Positions 14,827 to 25,825 of a DNA stretch of 64,000 bases are shown piece after piece. A model generated the notes under the pieces. The model made no database searches, had not been told where the DNA came from, and saw only the letters and a list, made by a program, of their open reading frames with translations. How positions within the stretch are numbered: position 1 is the first letter of the stretch; each line of letters starts with the position of its first letter. Source of the DNA: Brevibacillus fluminis (GTDB lineage: Bacteria; Bacillota; Bacilli; Brevibacillales; Brevibacillaceae); contig NZ_RHHQ01000013.1 of the NCBI RefSeq assembly GCF_003710825.1, positions 120,298 through 184,297 on the forward strand, read 5' to 3'. The translations under genes and the position numbers were made by a program.

Positions 14827-17800
14827 TTACCCGCGACCCTCCGTGCCAATCCGCACGCCTATGCCGCCTGAAAACAAATACAGCCAGCTTTCATCCACAG
14901 GTCTTTTCCAAATTTGCGCAACGGCCTGCTCATAGCGGCGAATCTGCTCGCGATAGCGGTTGACGATTTGTGCGGAAGCCTGCTCGGGAGAGTCACCGCG
15001 GAACGCATCCGATTTGAAATCAAGCAGCACCAGCGTACCATCTTCCTCCTCAAACAGGCAGTCGATGATCCCGTGCACGAGCACCTGATTGTTCGCGTCC
15101 GGCACAAAGTCCGGTGATACTTCGCTTGCCTGGAGCGCCATGGTGAAAGGCAGCTCGCGGTGGATTGCTTTCGCCTTCTTCATCCTCATGCCGATCGGCG
15201 TGTGGAAGAAGGTCAAGATTCGCTCGACATCAACCTGTCGAGCTTCTTCCGCCGTCAAAAATTGCTTGCTGACCATCTCTTGGATTTGTCGCGCGAGCTC
15301 TTCTCTGTCCAACGCTTTCGCCATATCCACTTGCTGCAGCACCGTATGCAAAATGGTGCCCTGCTCCGCTCCGGTAAAGCGGTGCGATTTCTCCTGCGAT
15401 AAAAACCGAGGCTTCCGGGTGATCTTGGGCATTGCAAACGGCTGGTTCTCCGTCTGCGCCGCTTTTTTCAGTTCACTAACACTCCAGTTAACCTTCGTCG
15501 CCGACGCTTCCGCATGCGGGTCTCGCCACGAAAGCTCCGCGTCGATACGCTCCCGCCACTGTGGATCTCTGCCCTCCGCCAGATCGGCGATCGGCTCGCG
15601 ACTTACCAGCCGCTCCCACAGCAAGGCAAGCTTTTCGTCCTCTTCGACCTTACGAACAAGCTCGTTGACCTGATGGAAATGAAACGTCCAGCGGGATTGA
15701 TCACGGATGATCCCCGGTGCCGCGGCAAAGCTGCCTTCTGGCAAATAATTGCGCAGCGGCTGCGCGTACGGATGGCGGACGAGTGCGCTACCGACCCAAT
15801 CGAGATACCCTTTTGCCTTAAGCAGTGCACCATCGCCGAGCCTCTCTTCATGACCGGCCGCATCGCACCAGCCGCCGATCCGATCCGCCAGCTTTTTTGA
15901 GGAGCCGACCAGCACCAGCTTTTCGCGCGCGCGGGTGAGTGCGACGTACAAGACGCGCATTTCCTCTGCGAGCATCTCTCGCTTCAAGCGATGTTTGATC
16001 CCTTTTTGCGCCAAGCTCGGGTAGCGTAGGCGAAGCTGCAAATCGACGACCTGCGGGCCGAAGCCCAGCTCCTTATGCAGCAAAAATGGCTTCATCATGT
16101 CCATTTGATTAAACTGCTTGCCCATGCCAGCCACAAAGACGACAGGGAACTCCAGCCCTTTACTCTTGTGGATCGTCATGATCCGCACGACATCCTCCGC
16201 CTCGCTGATCGTCCGCGCCTCACCGAGGTCGCTGCCTGCCTCCCGAAGCCGTTCGACGAACCGCAGGAAACGGAACAACCCGCGATAGGACGTCGCCTCA
16301 TACTGTCGCGCCCGATCGTAAAGCAAGCGCAGATTAGCCTGACGCTGCTCGCCGTTTTCCAGCGTAGCCAAATACTCCAAATAACCGGTTTCGCGATAAA
16401 TGAGCGACAGCAGCCCGGTGAGCGAGCCTTGGCGGGCGACCGTGCGCCACGCGGCCAACTGACGGAAAAACGAGCGCACACGCCTGTGAAGCTCCGTCTG
16501 ACCGTCGCTTTCGACGAATGCCTGAACAGCTAAATAAAACGTGCCTGCGGACTCTTGAATGCGAATGTCTGCAAGCTCCTCCTCACTGCAGCCGACCAAT
16601 GCGGAGCGCAGGACGGCCGCCAGCGGAATGTCTTGCAGCGGATTGTCGACGAGCTTGAGCAAGGAGATCATCAATTCTACTTCTGTCGCTTCAAAATAAC
16701 CGTCGCTCTGCTCCACGTACACCGGAATGCCCGCTGCTCGCAGCTCTTCGGTCATTGGCTGCGCCCAACTGGACGTGGCGCGGAGCAGGATCACGATGTC
16801 GCGGTACGCGAGCGGGCGCATGCCGTTCTCTTTTCTGTCGTAAACCAGAAGCGGCTTCTCGCCCTCTCCCGGCTCCATCCATTGGCGAATACGCTTGGCG
16901 ATCAGGCGCGCTTCCAGCTCTGCGACACTAGCTTCCTCCGTCGGGTTTTCCTCGGCCGATTCGCCTGCAGTTCCGCTTTCATCCAGCTCTGCTCCTGAGG
17001 TGGCGACCACTGCGCCTGCTTCCTCCGCGATTTCTTCCGCTTCCGGTACAGTACGGTCGATCAGATGCATTTCGACCGTAAGCCGCTCCGGTTCAATCTC
17101 CGGATAGCTGGCTTGAAAAATCAGCTCGGCTGACCGGTCGTAATCGAGCTCGCCCACGCCAGGCGACATGATTTGGCGAAACAAATAGTTGACCGCATCA
17201 ACGACTTCTTTGCGACTGCGGAAATTGGCCGCCAAATCGATGCGAACGCCATCGCTTGTGTCCGTCGCGAGATCCGGATGAGGGTAGGTCATATATTTTT
17301 GCATGAATAATCCGGGCTCCGCCAAGCGGAACCGGTAGATGCTCTGCTTGACGTCGCCGACCATGAACCGGTTGGACACGCCATCAACAGCGGCTTCCCG
17401 CGAGACGAGACGCAGAATGGTTTCCTGCACCAGGTTGATGTCCTGATATTCGTCGACCAGCACCTCGGCAAACTGCTCACGCAAGCCTTTCGCCACAGCG
17501 GACGGCACAATCTGCCCCGCTTCATCCGTCTCGCTTAGCACGGCCAAGGCCATATGCTCAAGGTCGTTGAAGTCGACGATCGTGCGCATCCGTTTGGCGG
17601 CTTGGTACGCCCCCGCGAATTCGCCGACGATGCGAGCCAGCGTTTCCATATGCGGAGCCGTTTGCAGCAAGTCTTCCAGAAGCTCATGCGGTTGAGCACC
17701 AAAATGCTCGTCCAGAATGTCCTTGACTCCATCCTTCACTTTGCCGCGCAGCTTTTGCACCTGCTTTTTCAGCTCCGGATCTGCATCCTTTACGGTAGGA

Positions 17801-18672
17801 AGCTTCTGAAAAGAAATAGCACGAACCATCTGTTCCAGCCGCTCCCATCCTTCTTTGCCAGCCTTTGCGGCGTGCTGCAACGCTTCCTTTTCCTGTTCCA
17901 GCAAGCCTGTGTATGCGTTTGGTCCTTCCGGCGAGGATGCAAGCAAAATCGCCTGTCCTGCCGTTTCGGCCAGCGCTTCCAGCTCCGACACGATTTCTTG
18001 AACGATGCTCCGCGTCCACGGCAATTCGTCGATGGTCTGTGTCCCTGCACGCTGGAACATCGATGCCGCCTCATCCAGCCATTGCTGCGGGCGGGGATGG
18101 CTTTGCGAAAAGTTGTACAGCCCAAAGATCAGCGAAATCAGCCGTTCATCGTCTTGCCCATCGACAACTGTGTCTGCCAGCCGACAAAACGCTTCGTCCT
18201 GCTCATACCACTCTTCCAGCTTGGCTTCCAGCACATCCTGCCGCAGCAATTGCGTCTCCATTTCATCCCCGATGCGAAAATCCGGATCAAGCTCTACAGC
18301 GTAATAGTGCTGGCGCAACAGCCCCAGGCAAAATTTATGGATCGTGGTGATTGACGCCCGCTGCAAATAAGCCAGCTGCCTGCGCAAAAAGGAGGAATGC
18401 GGATGAGCGATCAATGCCGTGCGCAGCGCGTCGCCGATCCGATGGCGCATCTCCGCTGCCGCGGCATTGGTAAAGGTCATTACCAGCAATTGATCGACGC
18501 CGACCGGTTCCGGCAGGTCCGTCATCTTGCGGATGATCCGCTCGACCAGAACTGAGGTTTTCCCTGAACCTGCAGCGGCCGCGACCAGCAGATTGTTCCC
18601 GGTCTGAATAATCGCCTGCCACTGTTCCTGTGTCCATTTGTCAGGCTTGGCGATCTTGCTCGTCTCAGACAT
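14827..18672 (-). CDS. addA: ATP-dependent helicase/nuclease subunit A
   Basis: The 1281-residue UvrD-like helicase and nuclease subunit of AddAB, which processes double-strand ends for RecA loading. The chosen ATG (18672) is 5 bases after GGGGGGAG; a start 7 codons earlier is possible. Walker A is AAAGSGKTSVLVERI (about 37-51), Walker B LVDEYQDINLVQ, motif V region MTIHKSKGLEFPVVFV and motif VI LYVALTRAREKLVL. The C-terminal RecB-type nuclease has GTILHTVLQ and LLDFKSD (about 1216), with catalytic Asp and Lys. It overlaps the end of addB by 8 bases and is last in the operon sbcD-sbcC-addB-addA. Confidence 0.97.
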   Translation of the reverse strand: MSETSKIAKPDKWTQEQWQAIIQTGNNLLVAAAAGSGKTSVLVERIIRKMTDLPEPVGVDQLLVMTFTNAAAAEMRHRIGDALRTALIAHPHSSFLRRQLAYLQRASITTIHKFCLGLLRQHYYAVELDPDFRIGDEMETQLLRQDVLEAKLEEWYEQDEAFCRLADTVVDGQDDERLISLIFGLYNFSQSHPRPQQWLDEAASMFQRAGTQTIDELPWTRSIVQEIVSELEALAETAGQAILLASSPEGPNAYTGLLEQEKEALQHAAKAGKEGWERLEQMVRAISFQKLPTVKDADPELKKQVQKLRGKVKDGVKDILDEHFGAQPHELLEDLLQTAPHMETLARIVGEFAGAYQAAKRMRTIVDFNDLEHMALAVLSETDEAGQIVPSAVAKGLREQFAEVLVDEYQDINLVQETILRLVSREAAVDGVSNRFMVGDVKQSIYRFRLAEPGLFMQKYMTYPHPDLATDTSDGVRIDLAANFRSRKEVVDAVNYLFRQIMSPGVGELDYDRSAELIFQASYPEIEPERLTVEMHLIDRTVPEAEEIAEEAGAVVATSGAELDESGTAGESAEENPTEEASVAELEARLIAKRIRQWMEPGEGEKPLLVYDRKENGMRPLAYRDIVILLRATSSWAQPMTEELRAAGIPVYVEQSDGYFEATEVELMISLLKLVDNPLQDIPLAAVLRSALVGCSEEELADIRIQESAGTFYLAVQAFVESDGQTELHRRVRSFFRQLAAWRTVARQGSLTGLLSLIYRETGYLEYLATLENGEQRQANLRLLYDRARQYEATSYRGLFRFLRFVERLREAGSDLGEARTISEAEDVVRIMTIHKSKGLEFPVVFVAGMGKQFNQMDMMKPFLLHKELGFGPQVVDLQLRLRYPSLAQKGIKHRLKREMLAEEMRVLYVALTRAREKLVLVGSSKKLADRIGGWCDAAGHEERLGDGALLKAKGYLDWVGSALVRHPYAQPLRNYLPEGSFAAAPGIIRDQSRWTFHFHQVNELVRKVEEDEKLALLWERLVSREPIADLAEGRDPQWRERIDAELSWRDPHAEASATKVNWSVSELKKAAQTENQPFAMPKITRKPRFLSQEKSHRFTGAEQGTILHTVLQQVDMAKALDREELARQIQEMVSKQFLTAEEARQVDVERILTFFHTPIGMRMKKAKAIHRELPFTMALQASEVSPDFVPDANNQVLVHGIIDCLFEEEDGTLVLLDFKSDAFRGDSPEQASAQIVNRYREQIRRYEQAVAQIWKRPVDESWLYLFSGGIGVRIGTEGRG

Positions 18673-21600
18673 GCTGCTCCCCCCTCTGCTCATTTGCCAG
18701 CAGCTGTTCCAGCTTGGCGAACACCTCTGGATTTTTCCATTTGGTCAGCTGCTTTTGCTCATTGCCCGCCATCCGCGCGTCAAACTGGCACACCGCCTTG
18801 TAATCGCACGTCATACATGCGACTGTCTGGCCGATTGCATACGGCGCGATGGCGATGTCGCCGTCTATCATCCGGGCGGAAAGCTGCTTGATCTGCCCGC
18901 GCACGTACGATTGCAGCATGTCGAACTGCTCCTTGGTCGCGACCGACGATGAACGCTGCGAAAAAGACCCGTCCTTGTTGATCGCGATTTGGAACAAGTC
19001 CGATTTGCCCGTCTCCACCTGCTCATCCATCAAGCGCGCAAGATCGGTATCCGCCAGCATCAGACCTTTCATCTTCAGCTTGGCTGCGCGCTTTTTGGCA
19101 ACCTCCGCTTCCGATAGCGCCCTTTTTTCTGTGACGAACGGGTCAGCCACCTGGTAGTAGAACACGCCGCCGACTTCTGCCGGTTTGCCCAGCCATTGTG
19201 GGGCATTGGAAACGACCACATCGAGATAGACCAGCAACTGCAAATTCAACCCGTTCCATACATCTGTCAGCTGCAGCTGCTTAGGGCTTGATTTGTAGTC
19301 GATCACCCGTAAATAGGTGCGCTCGCCTTCAACCGACTGGTCCACACGGTCGATTCGCCCTACCAGCTGGACGGTGATCCCCGGCGCGATTTCAAGCGTC
19401 ATCCCCGGCAATTCTCCACCTGGGCCGAAATCGATCTCCAAACCGATCGGCACGAACCGGCTGCGTCTCGCATGCTCACCCAGCACGTAGATCGCGCGCC
19501 CCACCGCACGCTTCAGCTTGCCCGCCATATAGCGGTAGCGTGCTGTCCGGTTGAGGATGCTCCCGCGCGTCTGCGGAATCAGCTCCTCGACGACATCGCT
19601 TGCGAGCTGCAAGCTGTCCGGCTCCGTCATGCCCGACCATTCTTGCTCCGAGCCGTTCAACTTATCGACGGCCAGCTTGAGCGACGCGTGGAACAGCTCC
19701 CCGACATCGAACCGTTCCAGCCGATAGCTCAACCGCTCCTTCAGCCGCAAACCATGCGAAGCGAAATGGCTAAAGGCGCACGATTGGAACCTTTCCAGCC
19801 GCGATACGCTCATGCGCAGCTGCTCACCGTAAAGCTTTCGGCTGCGCCGCTTCGCCAGCGGCTGCGCCTGATTTGTGTAGGCAAAGCCGGACAGCAGACG
19901 CTGTTCGCGCTCGACATCGTCCGAATGCGTCAAAAACCAGTTATACACCTCCAGCCAAAACGGCGCGAGCGGCGTTCCTTTTTTCATCTGCCGGATCAAT
20001 GTCAGCAAATGGCCGAACACTTGGCGCGGACGTCCCAATAAAAACGCGTCCTCCTCCGCAACGTTAATTGGCTCGTTGTAAAAGAAGCGAATTTTTTCAT
20101 CTGGAAGCAGCTCTTTTAGACGATCAAAGACATTGGAAGGCAAGAGCGCCTTCCCTTCCTCATCAGCCAGCGCACAGCTGAGCCAAAGCCGTTCCGACGG
20201 GCGGGTCAATGCCTGATACAGCAAAAACTGCTCCATTAGTAGGCGCTGCTTGGCACTTGGTGCCAGCTCGATGCCGGCTGCCGTGAGCCTGTCGCGCTCC
20301 GCCTCGTCCAAAAGGCCGTCTTCTTTGGGGCGCATCGGGAGCATCCCTTCATTGACGCCGAGGATAAACAGCGCCTTAACGTCAGGCTGACGCGAACGCT
20401 CCATCGAACCGATGCTCACCTGATTGATCGCTGGCGGCACGATCCCGAGCGAAATCCCTTCCATCCCGCTGTCGATCACTTTGGCGAACGTATCGAGGCT
20501 CATCTGTTCCTCGCCCATCACCTCGACGATTTGATCGAGCAGCTCCATGACGCCGTCCCACACTTGGCCGTGTACCCGCGCTGCCTCCAAATCGCCCTGC
20601 TCCTGTGCCTGTTCCTGCCACGCTTCCAGCTTTTGTGCCACCTGCAGCTCTACAAGCCAGCTGTATAACGCTGCAGCCAGCTGCCTGCCATCATGGCCAG
20701 CCTGCTTCAGGCCGCGGTCCAGCGAGAGCAACGGTTCTCCATGGCGGCGCCGCCACAGGTCGATCTCCTCAAAGCCTTTCATCGAGGCTCCGTGATAATT
20801 CCAGGCCTCTTCCTTTTTCCAATCGCCAGCCTGGATGCCATACGCAAGCACATAGTTCTCCAGCTGGTCAATCTCCGAGCGGCTTTGTCCGACAGGCAGT
20901 GCCAGCCCTGCGACCAAATCGGTCTTCAGACAGCGAAAAACCGCCTCGTACCTCCACCGCCCCGTCACCACCTCGAGTGCCGAGCGAATCAGCTCGATCA
21001 ACGGGTGATGCATGACCGTGCGCTTTTGGTCCAGAAAGTACGGAATCTGATATTCGGCAAACGTCCCTTCCAGCTCATCCGCATAGTCGTCCATGTTACG
21101 CAAAAGAACAGCCATATCGCTATAGCGGTAGTTCTCCTTGCGGGCAAGCGCCAGCATTTGCAGCGCGACAGCCTGCACCTCTGCGCGTCGGTTGGCCGCC
21201 GTATAGAGCGACAGTTCACTCTCCCGTCGGGCACCCGGTCTCGCCGTCGGCGTCTCCCATGAAAAGTAATGCTGCTCGATATGGGCAAGCAGCGGACTTG
21301 CGGCAAAGCGCTTCGTATCGTCTTGCTCCACCTGCTCTTCGACCTCGATGCGTGCTTCTTCTGCCAGCGTTTGCAAGCGCTGGTACGTCTGCAGCGTCGG
21401 GTAGAACAGCTGCAGCTCATCGGCCGCAGCGGCAGGGGTATTATGTTGCGGATCAAGTGTAAGGGCAATCGTCACGCGCCGCGCATGCAGCATGAGTTGT
21501 TTAATCACCGCGAACTCCGGTGGAGTAAACCCGCTGAACCCGTCGATCCAAATTTCTGCGCGTGCAATCCAGTCGGACTGCCCGATATTTTCCGTCATCC

Positions 21601-22141
21601 GAGCCACCAGCTCGTCCGCATCATACCCGTTTTCCATCAAGTAGCCGTCATAAGCGTTCATCAGTAAACAAAGGTCGTGCAGCTTCCCTGCCAGCGTCCC
21701 CGTTCCCCAATCCCGCTCCTTCAGCATGTCTACATGAATACCGTACGTTTTGCACTCGCTGATCATTCGCGCGAGCTGGGCAGCGAACCCGTCTTGCAGC
21801 GCAGCCCGGTGAAACGCCTGCAACTCTTTGCTGTGGCGTTCCAAAAGCAGACGCAGCACCATCTGTTTCCCAATTTCATTAACCGGAGTAAGCGCATGTC
21901 CGCCCAGCTCCGCCATCAGATTGTGGCTCAGCCGCTCAAAGCTGATCGCCTGCGCGCGGATCGTCCCACCCAATTCGGGCAAGGTGGCAAGCCGATACTG
22001 CGCCTGAAACGTCGCCTGCTCCGGCACGATATAGAGCAGCGGATCACCAGCCGGCTCTTGAATGAGGCGCTCGTGTAGCTCCTCAATGATGCGGGTCGTT
22101 TTTCCCGTACCCGCTCTTCCTACAATCAATCGAAGCGACAC
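18665..22141 (-). CDS. addB: ATP-dependent nuclease subunit B
   Basis: The 1158-residue AddB subunit, a helicase-like protein that recognises Chi and carries the second nuclease. It starts MSLRLIVGRAGTGKTT (Walker A at 8-16). The nuclease domain has the motif VIDYKSS (about 949). The four iron-sulfur cysteines characteristic of AddB are visible: one in RFQSCAFSHF (about 787) and three in CMTCDYKAVC (about 1107-1116). It begins 33 bases after the end of sbcC and overlaps addA. Leftward operon with sbcDC. Confidence 0.97.
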   Translation of the reverse strand: MSLRLIVGRAGTGKTTRIIEELHERLIQEPAGDPLLYIVPEQATFQAQYRLATLPELGGTIRAQAISFERLSHNLMAELGGHALTPVNEIGKQMVLRLLLERHSKELQAFHRAALQDGFAAQLARMISECKTYGIHVDMLKERDWGTGTLAGKLHDLCLLMNAYDGYLMENGYDADELVARMTENIGQSDWIARAEIWIDGFSGFTPPEFAVIKQLMLHARRVTIALTLDPQHNTPAAAADELQLFYPTLQTYQRLQTLAEEARIEVEEQVEQDDTKRFAASPLLAHIEQHYFSWETPTARPGARRESELSLYTAANRRAEVQAVALQMLALARKENYRYSDMAVLLRNMDDYADELEGTFAEYQIPYFLDQKRTVMHHPLIELIRSALEVVTGRWRYEAVFRCLKTDLVAGLALPVGQSRSEIDQLENYVLAYGIQAGDWKKEEAWNYHGASMKGFEEIDLWRRRHGEPLLSLDRGLKQAGHDGRQLAAALYSWLVELQVAQKLEAWQEQAQEQGDLEAARVHGQVWDGVMELLDQIVEVMGEEQMSLDTFAKVIDSGMEGISLGIVPPAINQVSIGSMERSRQPDVKALFILGVNEGMLPMRPKEDGLLDEAERDRLTAAGIELAPSAKQRLLMEQFLLYQALTRPSERLWLSCALADEEGKALLPSNVFDRLKELLPDEKIRFFYNEPINVAEEDAFLLGRPRQVFGHLLTLIRQMKKGTPLAPFWLEVYNWFLTHSDDVEREQRLLSGFAYTNQAQPLAKRRSRKLYGEQLRMSVSRLERFQSCAFSHFASHGLRLKERLSYRLERFDVGELFHASLKLAVDKLNGSEQEWSGMTEPDSLQLASDVVEELIPQTRGSILNRTARYRYMAGKLKRAVGRAIYVLGEHARRSRFVPIGLEIDFGPGGELPGMTLEIAPGITVQLVGRIDRVDQSVEGERTYLRVIDYKSSPKQLQLTDVWNGLNLQLLVYLDVVVSNAPQWLGKPAEVGGVFYYQVADPFVTEKRALSEAEVAKKRAAKLKMKGLMLADTDLARLMDEQVETGKSDLFQIAINKDGSFSQRSSSVATKEQFDMLQSYVRGQIKQLSARMIDGDIAIAPYAIGQTVACMTCDYKAVCQFDARMAGNEQKQLTKWKNPEVFAKLEQLLANEQRGEQHV

Positions 22142-22174
22142 CTTTTTTCCTCCTTCCCGCCTGCTTTCGCTTGT

Positions 22175-25100
22175 TTATTCCATTTCCAAATGGATTTGAC
22201 TGCCCGCTCCAAGCGGCTCCGGCGGCGTCACGATCAATCTGCGCGGCATCCGCACGCGCAGCTCCGGCACATGGCTGATAATCCCGATCGTCAAATCGTT
22301 CATGCGCAATCGCTCCAATGCATGTAATACCACTTCCAACAGCTCGGGATCAAGCGTCCCGAAGCCTTCATCCAGGAAGAAAAATTCCAGCCTTGCTCCC
22401 CGCATCTGGATTTCGACGGAAAGGGCCAGGGCCAAGGCAAGTGATGTGAGAAACGTCTCACCGCCGGACAGCGTGCTGACCGCACGCCTGATTCCGCCTG
22501 CTCCTTCATCGCGCAGCACGAATTCGCCGCCGTCGCCCAGCTCCAGCGCATAACGATTTTTGGTCATCTGCATCAAATGATAGGAAGCATCGCGCGCGAT
22601 CGATGCGAGCTTTTCTTCCGCGATGAACTGGACGAACGCTTTCCCTTCAAACAGCTTTCTCAGCTCCTCCAAACGGGAGAGTTCATCGATCCGCTCCTGC
22701 CAGTCCGCGTGCAGTGAAAGCCAGCGCTCATGCGAGCTTTGAATCCGGGTCAGTGTCTGGCGGGAAACCGCCACCTGATCGCGCGAGGACAACAGCTGAG
22801 TCTCCAGTGCTTCCCACGCCTCGCAAAGAACCTGGTATTCTTCCTCTGTCGCGACGCGATCGCCTAGCTTGTCTGATAATCGTGCCGCATCATAGTGAAG
22901 CTGGCCGATGCGTGTTTGATAGGATCGAATCGCTTCCCGATAGACAGGAAGCTGGTCGCGCTCCTGGTAGTACGTCATGACGCTTGCGTTATCTTGCAGC
23001 TTCGCGTCTTGGAGCATGTCGGCAAGCGCGGCTTTTTCCATCTCGAGCTGCCTCTCCTGCGCCTGAACGGATGATTCGCTCTGAACCAGCGCTTCTTGCA
23101 CACGCTGGCGCTCCTCGCGCGCACGGGCATAGGCACACTCCGCTTCTTCCGCAGCCTGCTGCAGTGAAGCAAGCTTGCTCTCTACCTGTGACAGGCAGTC
23201 TTGCGCTTTTGCTCCGCCTGTCCGCTCCTGCCAACGCTGATGCTTTTCATTCCACAGCTGCTCCTCTTTGCCAATCCGCTCTTTCGCCACCGCAGCTTCC
23301 TTTTCCAACTCGGCTTGCTCTGCCTGCAAGTTTTGCAGGTTCGCTTGGGCTTGCTGGATACGGGGCTCCAATTCGCTGCGCAAGGCAACGAGCTGTGCCT
23401 GCCGCTGATCTCGCTCCTCAATCTGTGCATAAGCGTGTTCAATCGCCTCGATCGGCATATCTTTGCGGCTGGCATGCAAAGCTTGCTCTGCCGCTTTGGT
23501 GAGCTTATCTGCTTCCTCCCACCGCGCTTTTGCTGCCTTGACGTTTTCGCGTGCCTGCTCCAGCACAGCCTGCATGCGCTCATACAGCCGCTGTTGGGCA
23601 AGCTCCTGCTCGCGCTGCTCCTGCTGCTCCGACATCAGCCGATCCAGCTCTTGCTTGCGCTGCATCCGCTCCTCCGTTTTCGTGCGCAGCAGCTTGTCCT
23701 GCTCTTTATATACTTCTAGGAGATCGTCGACGCTCCCGACAGTCCACCTCCCACCGCCATCTCGGCACTCCTGCTTGATTCTCGCTAGACGCGCCTCATG
23801 GGAACGCTGCTCTTCGATTAATGCAGCCTCGCGTTCGCCTGTAACCGCAGCGGCCACCTTTTCCTGCTGCAGAAGCTGCTCCGCCTCCCGCGCTTCCTGC
23901 TCAGCCGCTTTCAAAGCCGTATCAGCAGCCTTCAACCGCTGCAAAATCGCCTGTCCTTCCTGCTCAATGGCATGCTCTGTCTCCGCAGCAACTGTTTTGG
24001 CACGCGGATGTTCCAACGAGCCGCAAACCGGGCATTCCTGCCCATCGTGCATATGCTCGCGCAGCACTCTCGCCATGTTTTGCTGGCGCCATTTCTGCAG
24101 TTCATCTTCTAGCCGCGCTTTTTCATCCAGTAGCTTGACGGCGACTCCCGCCTTTTGCGCATGATCGGTCTCCGCTTGTTCCAGCGCCGCAAGCACGCGC
24201 TTGCGTTGGGCTTCCCATTCCGCCCGCTTTTTCGCCCACTCTTCCTGTTCTTTGCCGAGCTCGCGCCATTCTTTCCCAACATTGCGCATCTGCTGCAAAA
24301 CGTCACGCATAGAAGCGAGCTCCTCTTCATCCAAGACAGGCTGCGCTTCGACTGCAGCGATGCGTTCTGCCAGCTCCTCGCGCTTTGCTGTGGCTTGCTT
24401 CCAGTGCACTTCCTGTTCCTTGGAAGCTTCCGTCTGCTTGTGCAGCTCAACGTGCGCGCGTGCAGCTTCCGCTTCCAGCTGCCTGGTGCGGGCAAGCTCC
24501 CGCTCCCACGCCTGCTTAAGCTCGCGCAACGCGAGAATGGATTTACGCTCTTCGACAGCCACGGAAGTCTCGCGCAGCTCGGCCTCCATGCCTTCCCGTT
24601 GCCTGAGCCAGGCTGCTAGCTGCTCCTGCTGCCCTCCAAGACGAGCGTGCACATCGCCTTGTCGCGCAACAAGCTGCTGCCATTTTTGCTGTGCCTGCAC
24701 AAGCTCCGTTTTCAGCGTGACAAGCTCCTGCTCCCATTCCAGCGCCTGCGCCAGCTTGCCTTTTTGCTCCAGCAAAAGCGGCTCTTCTCCTTTTCGCTCC
24801 GCCTGGCTCTGCAAAAAGCGCCGCTCGCTTTCTTCGTACGCTTGCTCTGTCTGCGCCTTTTCCGCGCGCAGCGAATCGAGGCGGGTTCCGAGCGCCACAT
24901 GCTCAGTAAGAAGCCGCTCCACTTTTTCCAGCTGGGGCCATACTTGCAACGCCGCTTCGATCAAGAGGCTGCGCTCTTGCAGCGAATCCATCTCCTGCTT
25001 GCGGCTATCCAGCTGCAAAAGCTCCTGCTCAATCTGACCGAGCTCCTTTTGCCAGGCACGCAGCTGCTCCTGCTCCGCTTTTTTCTTCTCCAAATCAGCG

Positions 25101-25825
25101 CGCTGCGTGGTAAAGTTCTGCGCCTGCTCCATTGCCGCGGCCAGCTCCGCCTCTGCCCCCGCCAAAGCGTCAGGGCCCGCGTCACCTAAAGCTGCCAGCT
25201 CTTTCTCGATCCGGTTCACCGCTTCTTTATTTTGTTCGACTGTCCGCCGAATCCGCTCGCCCAGCTTTTCTCCATATTCGTGCAGATGGAAGATGCGCTG
25301 CAGCATTTCATTGCGCTCGCTGCCTTTCAGCGTCAAAAATTTGGAGAATTGCCCTTGCGGCAGCACAACCGCGCGGGTAAAATCGTTCAACGTCAAGCCG
25401 AGCAATTGTTCAACCGCTTGTGTTGCCGTTGTCGCTTTCGACTCCAGCACGATATCCGCACCATCATCTGTGGCACGCTCGATCAGCCGTACCTCCGGCT
25501 GCCGTTTCTTTCCCTTTTTATCGAGGCCGAATTCGCGCTCGATCGTGTAGCGCTTCCGCTCGCGATCATGACCCAATTCGAATGTGAACGAGACAAACAG
25601 CCGCTGCTCATGCTGATTCAGCGACTCTTGAGGATGGGAGGTTCCGCCCGCACGGACAACCTGCCCGTACAGCGCAAGCGTGATCGCATCCAAAATTGTG
25701 GATTTGCCGCTGCCGGTCGGCCCGAAAATGCCGAACAATCCTGCTGCGCACAATGTTTCGAAATCGATCTCCACCTGGTCGCGGTAGCTGTGCAAACCGG
25801 CGATCTGCAATTGTATCGGCTTCAT
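22175..25825 (-). CDS. sbcC: DNA double-strand-end exonuclease, SMC-like ATPase subunit
   Basis: The 1216-residue ATPase partner of SbcD (bacterial Rad50). N-terminal Walker A is GIFGPTGSGKSTILDA (about 33-48), a Q-loop region is VVLPQGQFSKFL, and very long Glu/Gln/Ala-rich coiled coils run on both sides of a zinc hook ECPVCG (about residue 600). The ABC signature is LSGGETFLTSLALALAL and Walker B FFFLDEGFGTLDPE (about 1151). Its ATG overlaps the sbcD stop (ATGA), indicating coupling. With SbcD it cleaves hairpins and blocked ends, a role that complements AddAB downstream. Confidence 0.97.
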   Translation of the reverse strand: MKPIQLQIAGLHSYRDQVEIDFETLCAAGLFGIFGPTGSGKSTILDAITLALYGQVVRAGGTSHPQESLNQHEQRLFVSFTFELGHDRERKRYTIEREFGLDKKGKKRQPEVRLIERATDDGADIVLESKATTATQAVEQLLGLTLNDFTRAVVLPQGQFSKFLTLKGSERNEMLQRIFHLHEYGEKLGERIRRTVEQNKEAVNRIEKELAALGDAGPDALAGAEAELAAAMEQAQNFTTQRADLEKKKAEQEQLRAWQKELGQIEQELLQLDSRKQEMDSLQERSLLIEAALQVWPQLEKVERLLTEHVALGTRLDSLRAEKAQTEQAYEESERRFLQSQAERKGEEPLLLEQKGKLAQALEWEQELVTLKTELVQAQQKWQQLVARQGDVHARLGGQQEQLAAWLRQREGMEAELRETSVAVEERKSILALRELKQAWERELARTRQLEAEAARAHVELHKQTEASKEQEVHWKQATAKREELAERIAAVEAQPVLDEEELASMRDVLQQMRNVGKEWRELGKEQEEWAKKRAEWEAQRKRVLAALEQAETDHAQKAGVAVKLLDEKARLEDELQKWRQQNMARVLREHMHDGQECPVCGSLEHPRAKTVAAETEHAIEQEGQAILQRLKAADTALKAAEQEAREAEQLLQQEKVAAAVTGEREAALIEEQRSHEARLARIKQECRDGGGRWTVGSVDDLLEVYKEQDKLLRTKTEERMQRKQELDRLMSEQQEQREQELAQQRLYERMQAVLEQARENVKAAKARWEEADKLTKAAEQALHASRKDMPIEAIEHAYAQIEERDQRQAQLVALRSELEPRIQQAQANLQNLQAEQAELEKEAAVAKERIGKEEQLWNEKHQRWQERTGGAKAQDCLSQVESKLASLQQAAEEAECAYARAREERQRVQEALVQSESSVQAQERQLEMEKAALADMLQDAKLQDNASVMTYYQERDQLPVYREAIRSYQTRIGQLHYDAARLSDKLGDRVATEEEYQVLCEAWEALETQLLSSRDQVAVSRQTLTRIQSSHERWLSLHADWQERIDELSRLEELRKLFEGKAFVQFIAEEKLASIARDASYHLMQMTKNRYALELGDGGEFVLRDEGAGGIRRAVSTLSGGETFLTSLALALALSVEIQMRGARLEFFFLDEGFGTLDPELLEVVLHALERLRMNDLTIGIISHVPELRVRMPRRLIVTPPEPLGAGSQIHLEME

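Noticed and set aside
17554..18354. Long frame antisense to addA
   Set aside because: No ribosome site or recognisable domain; explained by the high-GC third positions of addA, whose motifs are intact on the other strand.
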